The position numbers were made by a program, and so were the translations under genes. From NCBI GenBank assembly GCA_039881045.1, contig JAYWVB010000002.1:248001-312000 (forward strand): a stretch of DNA of 64,000 nucleotides, written 5' to 3'. This DNA comes from Chaetomium olivaceum (taxonomy: Eukaryota > Ascomycota > Sordariomycetes > Sordariales > Chaetomiaceae). The notes under the pieces are model-generated. The model had not been told where the DNA came from. It did no database searches and saw only the letters and a program-made list of their open reading frames with translations. Below are positions 56,662 to 64,000 of the stretch, one piece after another (position 1 is the stretch's first letter; each line of letters opens with the position of its first letter).

Positions 56662-58349
56662 CGCGAAGGGGGAGGGGCGGGTCGAGAAAAAGAAAAAGAA
56701 AACGAAAGATTGGGAAGAGGGGGAGAAGATGAACGAAAGAAAAAAGAGGATTGGGAGAGGGGCTTTTTGTTTTGTGTGTGTGTGTGTGTGTGTAAGAAAT
56801 TGAGAGAGCTGGCGGCCTGAACTTACGATGTTGGAAGTTGGAAGTTGGAGGAGGAAAGGAAGAGTGGTGGGTGAAGGGGAATTAAATAGTGTGGAAGAGT
56901 GGGGCCAGCAATCGCGCTGATTTTCCGGAACAATAGAAAAGTAGGGTTCAATAAGACACAATAAAACTCAATAAAACTCAATAGATGACAATAGGAAACT
57001 GGGCAGTCGAGTGAATGGCGAAAATTGCGGCCAGTGGCGTGGGGCGGGAGACGCGTTGAAGATCAGATAGAAGGAACCATTTCCCGGCAGCATGACAACA
57101 ACGTGTTGGAAAAGAGGCGCGTTGGAAAGAACGCAATAAGAAAAACTCGTTCCAACTGCAAAGCAGTGGAATATTGAGACCGTTGCTTCACATTGCTACT
57201 GGGAGTCGTACAGGCATTCATTGCATTCACTCTTGGCCCAACGGCCGGAAAGTGGACTCGCTCGTGATAATACTACGGCCAGGATAATGAATAAAGTTGT
57301 TGAGGCCATCCTTGATGTATTCCAGTGGTTCATCAAGCTGATTTCACAATCATAATGGTTTGCAGATTACCACCATGCTCCATGAGCAAATCATCATGAC
57401 ATACCTATGTATGCCAGACAGTGTCCTAGAAACGCGTCTTGCTTATCACAGCAAAGCAACCACTGTCTAGAGATACACTGGTTGATTCGACTGAATTCCA
57501 TCAAGTATTACCCCCGATCTTGAACAGCACCTCCCCCGGCAGCCGAATACAAGAGTGGAAAGTACATAACAGGTGGGAAACGACCAGGCGGTGTTTGGCC
57601 CAGACTGAAACATGCCTTGATTACATACATACAAAACGGAGCCTTGGAAAAATGTTTCATTTTTGTGAGCCTCCGTCTCTAAAAACTGTACGTTCAGATT
57701 TCCGACATCTTGCCCCCAGCGGTGCATGTGCTCAACGGTCAGCCTCACTCGATTCTAATGTTGGCGAGGTTTAACAGGGAACGGGTTTGGAGATTAGAAT
57801 CACGAACAGAAATACCCGAGCCATAAAAGAATTTTCAAATTGATAAAAACATCTTCAACTAATAAAAAAGGCGTTCGGACAGCCAGGTCGCGATGTGGCG
57901 GCACAACAGTCGAGCCGCCATGAAGTCGCGTTCTGTTTTGGGCAAGTGGGGCCCACAGACCGCCGAACAGTCCGTGGCGGCCGGCCGGTTTGACTGCCCC
58001 ACATCACCGATTGACGGCGTGACGCCGAGTCGCAAGAGGAACAATATCACAAAGTGACCCCAAACCGGCGGGGAAAAAAGCAAGCCATATTTGATTGTGT
58101 TGGAAAACCAAGCCACATAACGTTACTTAGAGCTCATGATGTGAAGCAATGCTTGAAGCGCCCAGTGTAAATTTATGGTCTCGTCGCTGCCACCATCTCA
58201 ACAAAGACAGAAAGACTGCATTTTTGTTGTCAACAATTTCAGCGTGCAGTCTCCCGCCCTGAATTCTGTCACCAACCACCATCCAATCCAGCATCTGCGA
58301 GACTTGTTCTGCCGACTGACCCACCGCCACCGCTACAATAGACAGTAAC
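56662..58349. other. Long intergenic region
   Basis: About 1.7 kb between divergent genes. It contains the (GT)n run at about 56775-56793 in the leader of the coiled-coil gene, and short AATAAAACTC-type repeats near 56958-56980. No gene was recognised. Confidence 0.45.
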
Positions 58350-58849
58350 ATGGGGTCGAAGAAATATCAACCGCAACGCCGCATTCTCCGCAAGCGCCGC
58401 AAACAAGCGAAACGCGAAGCAGATCTTGCCGCCCAGGCTGCCCAGGCCGGGCAATCGTCGACCGAGCCCAAGGACGCGTCCGCAAAGGCATTTCCGCACA
58501 AGAGCGCAGCGGTAAATGACCAGCAACCTCTTCCCTCCCAACAGGTACGTCAAGTTCAACACTGAGCTACCGAGTCTCCACCACAACCTGAGATCACTGT
58601 ACGTCTCGATTCAGTTACTGACAAGTATTTTCATAGCCCAGACAGCACAAGACGGCCGGCGTAGAGTCAAGACGGAAGATTAAGACGATCGACCTCAGGG
58701 AGCGTATGAGGATTCTGGAGAAGACGGTTGTTTGGATGGCAGATGGTATGGCTCGCGAAGCGAAACAGTACAGAAAAAGGATCGAGAAGCTGGAGCTGGA
58801 GAATGTGTTGTTGCGGGCGGACATTGCGGCGCTGAAGCGGGGGTGGTGA
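58350..58849 (+). CDS. Small basic coiled-coil protein, uncharacterised
   Basis: Two exons (58350-58544 and 58637-58849) with a GTACGT donor and a TTTTCATAG acceptor, encoding 135 aa. The N-terminus is strongly basic (RRILRKRRKQAKREADLAAQ), then a Ser/Gln-rich linker. The second exon gives a basic region (ESRRKIKTIDLRERMRILEK) leading into a heptad-rich helix (YRKRIEKLELENVLLRADIA). The arrangement recalls a short bZIP-like dimer, but the conserved Asn/Cys/Arg pattern of the bZIP basic region is absent, so DNA binding is not claimed. Confidence 0.55.
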
Positions 58850-60400
58850 GGCTGGTGTCGCGTCCTATTGTGACGTGGGCTTATATAATAGCCTACGACG
58901 ATAGGAATGATTGAAAGCTGTTAAACTTGCACCCTCATATGTCTTGCTGTTGATAATATTCTATCGCGACATCGTGACCACGAGCTAATATTGCTGTCTC
59001 CTTACTTCTCGTCACCCTCTGGTGGAAGCAGAACCAGACTTTGAGGGGAAGCAAGGCTGAGTAGAACTAAGCGGGACAGACGATAGATGTCGAGATGAAG
59101 TGATATTGTTGGCTAACAGACCTGGCTTCTAAGTTCCCGGATGGTAATGCAAACGTTGACTCTTAAGATTTGGACGTGGCAGATAGTGGTGAATCGACTT
59201 TGCAACGCACGGCCTCAAGCTAAATACTAAAAGCTTGACAAACCATTGACAAACCCCCCGAACCTCTTTGGCATTACCTGAAGCATTCGCATTTTGGGTT
59301 GGTACCACTTGGGCAAAAAAAGCCAGACCGAGCCTGAAGTGTACCTTACCCGATCTGGGAAAGAAACGAAGGTTATCAGAACCAAAAACAAGCTTTTATT
59401 ACTCTATATCTTTTTTTCTCTTTCTTGCTTTCCATTATTTAAATGCTTGTTCTTGGCATCTTCTTCATTTCCTTTCTATTCATACAGAACTTTGTTTCTT
59501 TTGCAGTCCAGCTTTTTGACCATAGGGTGACCAGAGCTTGGATGATGGGGGACCCCTCCCTGCAGAGGTATCACCCGTCGAGACTGGGAAGACGACCAGT
59601 CCGGTAGTGCAAGAGAAGCTGAGTTCATTGAGGGGAAAATCGCCAGCAACAGCGTGGTTTGGTTGGGATTGGTTCCGAAGGAAGAACCAGCTGACACAGG
59701 TAGGGCCCAGAGATACAGAGAGCCTTCTGATATAGCGACTCCTGTGGCAGGTAAGGGCGCCGGTATAACTCGGTTGACTGATGGGGGTGTCATTGGAGTG
59801 GGTTGGTTTGACTCGAACGGGCGATGGGCAAAGGTGGGATGGTTTCATTTCCAGGGTCGGAGTCGGAGGGGGCGATGGACCCGGACTCAGCATTTCCATC
59901 AGCAGACTCACCTCAGCCTGGGGAGGCTTCTCCTTCGGAGGCGGCAAATCCAGGAACGTACCTGTTGCCAAATCGATGGGTGTAAGTCACCCTAACCCTG
60001 CATGTTCCTGCTGTGCATTTGGGACCCACGCCAAGCGGAGGACCTGAGCAAGCTCTCCACCAAAAGAGGGGAACTTCCTTCATCCCGCAATATAGCCTGA
60101 ATCAGGCTGGCATCATGTGCAACAGGAGAGAGTTCATCCTTTTCGTTTTCCCATTTGCCCGTGTCGAAGATGGCTGACCTTGGCTTGCCTGCGGGAATTG
60201 GCTTGCGGGAAATGCGACATGGCTCGCACCCAGGTTGAATGAACCCTTAACTTAAAGAAGGGCCAACCAGACCTCACCAAAAACCAAACCCCTCCATCCC
60301 CCCAACTCCTCCAACTCCTCTGACATCACTCCCCGCACTCTCCTCACAACTACCAGGTATCTACCAACACACCACAAATCACAAGCCAACCATCGCCAAA
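58850..60400. other. Long intergenic region
   Basis: About 1.55 kb. T-rich between 59390 and 59520; a CCCTAACCCT telobox-like motif lies near 59991. The right end is the promoter of the epimerase gene. No supported gene. Confidence 0.45.
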
Positions 60401-61483
60401 ATGTCGGACGCACCTGTCACCTTTCTGCCCCTCGGCGCCATCATTCAAGAGCTCCGCGTGGGCGGTGTCAACATCGTGCAAGGCTTCCCCGAGCAATCCC
60501 AGTACCAGAGCCACAACGCCCCCTTCTTCGGCGAGACCATTGGCCGCGTGGCGAACCGCGTTAAGGGCGCCAAGCTCGACTCCCTGAACGGCGGCAAGAC
60601 CTACACCCTCACCGCCAACGACGGGTCCAACAACTTGCACGGCGGCGTGGTGGGATGGGGTAAGAGGATCTGGAACGGGCCCACTCCCGTCGGCGTGAGG
60701 CAGATTCCCGGCGTGGAGGGCCTCGACGGTGGTGAGAGCGTCAAGTTCTCCCTCGTGAGCGAGGATGGCGATGAGGGGTTCCCCGGAACTGTGGAGGCTA
60801 CCGTGGTGTACACCGTCGGCAAGCAGGTGCAGGACGGGAAGGAGGTGATTGTGCTGGGCATTGAGTACGAGGCCGAGCTTGTTGGTGGGGCAGACGAGAC
60901 TGTCATCAACATGACGAACCACTCGTAGGTCTCCGGAATTGGGATTTAGTCGGAATCATTCGTTACTGACAGAAGCTCTAGCTACTTCAACCTCACCGGC
61001 GGCCCCTCCATCGAGGGCACTGTTGTCACCCTCGCCACCAACAGCTACCTCCCCGTAGACGACGGCGGCATCCCGACCGGCGGCCCCAAGCCGTTCAGCA
61101 AGGTGGAGGGCAACAAGGCCTTTACTCTCGGCGCGCAAGAACCTGATATCGACGACTGCTTCATCGTCAACGAGGCGCCCAACACGGTACCGATCGACAC
61201 CCGCTCCAAGCCGCTGACCAAGCTGGTCAGCGCGCACCACCCCGAATCCAAGATCCACCTCGAGGTGTCCAGCACGGAACCGGCGTTCCAGTTCTACACT
61301 GGCAAGTACATTGACGTACCGGCTGTGCAGGGCGCGGCCGCGCGTAGCGCCCGCAGTGGCTTCTGCGTCGAGCCCAGCCGCTGGGTCAACGCCTGCAACG
61401 TCGATGAGTGGAAGAGCCAGATGCTGCTCAAGAAGGGTGAAAAGTACGGCTGCCGCATTGTGTACCGGGCGTGGAAGGAGTAA
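60401..61483 (+). CDS. Aldose 1-epimerase (galactose mutarotase)
   Basis: Two exons (60401-60924 and 60982-61483), with a GTAGGT donor and a CTCTAG acceptor that rejoin NHSYFNLTGG; 341 aa, no frame break. GALM landmarks are all present: FFGETIGRVANRVKGAKL, NNLHGGVVGWGKRIW (catalytic His region), MTNHSYFNL (second His), a DIDDCF sugar-binding Asp block, FQFYTGKYID and SGFCVEPSRWVNA with the catalytic Glu. The enzyme interconverts alpha and beta anomers of galactose and other hexoses ahead of the Leloir pathway, in the cytosol. No other galactose gene is adjacent; the convergent neighbour is DNA ligase I. The context AAAATG supports the start. Confidence 0.96.
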
Positions 61484-61544
61484 GCGTTGTAGTTGGTAAT
61501 ATGTCCTAAGTAGCCAAATAAATAACCATCAAGACCAATGACCG

Positions 61545-64000
61545 TTACTCTTCCATGACATCCTCGTCAACGTCCTCCACACCATCCACACCCTTCTTTT
61601 CCCCAGCCTCAGGCGCCTTCGCCTCCTGCTTCCTCCACAGCCCCGCCAGAAACCCGCTGGTACTGGCCTCCTCTATCCCCTTATCCTCCCTTTTCCTCAA
61701 GAAACGCGGAAACCTTAGACTCAACCCGCGATCCTCCTTCACCAACCCAATCGCCGCCGTGTACGTCGGACTAACCGTCACATCCGCAAACGCCACCTCC
61801 CACACCTCCTGCGGCTCAAACCACACATCCGGCTCCGGGCCCTCATACTCCACAAACCCCGGCTTACGCGCGAGGGTATTCGTTCTCCCACCCCCTTTAC
61901 CCTCTTGACTTCCCTCCCCTCCCTCCTCCCCATCCCCATCCCCATCCCCATCCTCCTCACCACCCCCACCGGCGCCCCCATCACCATAAAACGCCCGATT
62001 GGCCTTGTAGAAAGCATCCGTAAACCCCGACATGCACTTGCACACCGCCTCGAGACACCCCGTCTCGTCGTTGCGCACCGCCAGCAGGATGGGCGACCAC
62101 CACTGCGCTTTGCGCCCCTGTCCGTGCCACCCGCGATGGGGACCAGGTCGAGTGTCTCCGAGGTTGCGCCGTAGTCCTTTTTGACTTTGAGCCAGGAGTC
62201 GAGACGCTTGTCGGGTTCGTAGGTGGCTAGGAGGGGCTTGCGCCGCGTCTTTGGAGGGGTAGTTGTGGTTGGGGTTGTGGTTGTGGAGGTGGTTGTGGAG
62301 GTGGAGGCGGCGGGGGCGGTGGTTTTGGTTTGTTTCCGTTTGCTGGCTCTCTTTGGTGTGGGTTTGGGGTCGGATGGCTCTTCTGGTGGTGGTTGTTCGG
62401 CCTCGTCCCCGCGATATTCGAGATTGGGTAGGTTGTCGAGGGTTTTGACCATGATGCCCTCGCATTTGCTGTCCAGGGCTGATTTGAAGAACTCGAGGAC
62501 AGGCTCCGAGTCCTGGGACGTGGCGTCCAAGCTTTTGACCCAGGTAAAGTGATGGGGAATTTCCACAAAAAGAGACCGTAGGAGATCCCGCCGTCGTCGG
62601 AAGGGCTGATCTAGGAGAGATGCACCATTGAGATACATGAGGTCAAAGGCAAAGAGACAGACGTCGATGGTGATGGCTCCGATCGCGACGTCCTTCCGAG
62701 CACGGTTGGTGAGGGTCTGGAAGTTCTTCAACTCTCCGGTGGCACGATCGACGGCCACCACCTCGCCCTCCATGATGAAACTCTCAACGCCGTCGCCCCT
62801 AAACTTGGGAACCAGGGCTACTAGGTCCGGGTACTTGTCTGTCATGAGTTCGAGATGTCGCGAAAAGATCGACACTTTGCCCTTAGAATCGCAGTGGACC
62901 TGCGCGCGTTGTCCGTCGTACTTGTATTCGCAAGCGAAATCGCGCCCTTGAAGTTTCGTGAGCATCTCGGAGAGATCCCGTGTGATGCTCCCCAACATTG
63001 GTCGTAGAGGGATGTGCATGGTGAGTCCGCACCGGATTAAGAGTTCTTCGGAGATACCAATCTCAAGTAGAACAGGTATAAGGTCGTTGTAGTCTGGATG
63101 GCGCGCGTAAGAGGCTTTGACCAGTTCTTCGCCCCTGGCCCATACCTCAGCCAGCTCCTCCTTTTTCAGCTTGGCTAGGTCCTGCGCGTTCTGTGTGGGG
63201 AAGCTTGCGCCAGGTGGTTTGGAGAGCAGGAATGCCCGTGACAGGGCGATCAGCATCGTTGTTTTTACGGCGCCGATACGAAGCTACAAAGTGTTAGCGA
63301 TTGTGGCCAAGCGCTGGCCTGCAACTTACATGTTGGCATAGTGTCCTGACAATGTAACGACTCTCCTCGCCTCCACGTGCATCTTGCAACAGTTTGTCGA
63401 CAAACCGCTGTTTGACATCGCCGCTACCCTGGCCTTGAGCGGTTGCAATCTTTACCAGGGACTGGAACACCCCTTTGATGGTCAAAGGTTTCGGCTTCCG
63501 AAGGGTGAAGCTTTGTTTCTTCTTGGCCTCGAATGCCACATCTCCGGGATCCCCAAGCTTATCGTAGAGCGCCTTGAGCGCCCTTTGGTCTAGTCCACAA
63601 GCCTGCTTGAGCGCTTTGGAAATCGCAGCGCCACCAAGGCCGAGCTCCATTGAGATGTACGGTGGTGATATGGCGTTCGTTGCTAGCCAGACCGCGGGTA
63701 GCAGACTGGCGGGATCTCCCTCGATAAGAAGCCGGATGCAGTTGACGAGGGTATCAACAATCTTGATCCGGCTCTGTGTACCATTCACTAGCACAAAGCA
63801 TCTTGTAAGCAACGCATAAGAAGCATCGCCACCTTCCGCAGCCCAGGTCTTATGCAGCTGCGGGATGTACTTGGTCGGTTCGAAAGTCAATGGATTTTCG
63901 TCCAAGGGAATGGAGGCTGTTATCTGGTCGGCGGTCGCGGAAGCTGAGGAAAGGGACAATGTATCTGTAGTTTTGGCTGCTTGAGGAGCTGGGAGTGAAG
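61545..64000 (-). CDS. CDC9: DNA ligase I (ATP-dependent), 5' part outside window, one frame break
   Basis: Exons 64000-63330 (open to the window edge, no start seen) and 63283-61545, with a 46-bp intron. The DNA-binding domain has ISPPYISMELGLGGAAISKA. The adenylation site is EYKYDGQRAQVH (Lys nucleophile), followed by IFSRHLELMTDKYPDL, FIMEGEVVAVD, CLFAFDLMYLNG, SKCEGIMVKTL and WLKVKKDY, all ligase motifs in order. It seals Okazaki fragments and repair nicks in the nucleus. A Lys/Thr/Pro-rich insertion separates SKCEGIMVKTL from the ATYEPDKRLDSWLKVKKDY block, and a Gly/Asp/Glu-rich insertion lies in the OB-fold. One base is missing near 62130, between VPIAG and WHGQGRKAQWWSPIL, in a G run; as the gene is essential this is probably a sequence error. 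Confidence 0.95.

Overview
The window is nuclear DNA of a filamentous ascomycete, most likely a Sordariomycete (Sordariales-like). The evidence is short GT-AG introns of about 43-72 bp with CTAAC/CTGAC branch points, GC-rich coding DNA, and fungal-only families: HET domain, UstYa-like proteins, a DHA2-type MFS pump, a CFEM-like protein and a fungal P450. Housekeeping genes are DNA polymerase epsilon (17.1-24.0 kb), COX20 (24.7-25.2 kb), aldose 1-epimerase (60.4-61.5 kb) and DNA ligase I (61.5 kb to the right edge, N-terminus cut off).

Layout: 0.3-4.7 kb CBS/PB1 membrane protein and a small one-TM protein; 5.6-7.0 kb DUF829 (PaxU-like) hydrolase; 9.2-11.6 kb MFS exporter; 13.0-13.7 kb CFEM-like secreted protein; 15.0-16.5 kb NYN-like/CCCH protein; 17.1-26.7 kb POL2, COX20 (divergent) and a nuclear-looking protein; 27.2-28.3 kb two copies of a short inverted-repeat transposon (MITE), one inside an ORF; 29.2-30.9 kb a tetraspan/F-box-like gene; 32.3-36.8 kb an accessory group with a broken UstYa-like gene, a broken APH-fold kinase, an intact UstYa-type gene and a small secreted peptide with Lys-Arg sites; 37.5-42.7 kb a TRP-like membrane protein and a P450; 44.0-50.5 kb a segment bounded by two identical, inverted tRNA-Gly genes and holding a secreted protein, a HET gene and a bacterial-type acetolactate decarboxylase; 51.0 kb an intron-containing tRNA-Pro; 51.4-58.9 kb a DUF1917 protein, a small Cys-rich secreted protein and two uncharacterised coiled-coil proteins.

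Many genes carry isolated frame breaks, nearly all explained by loss of one base (often in a G or C run) or of one dinucleotide repeat unit. POL2 and DNA ligase I, both essential, each have one, so most single breaks are probably sequence errors. The 32.3-33.9 kb genes have several breaks within a few hundred bases and may be true pseudogenes. The candidate new system is the UstYa / Kex2-site peptide / P450 neighbourhood at 32-43 kb, which resembles a fungal dikaritin-type RiPP locus. That reading is an inference.
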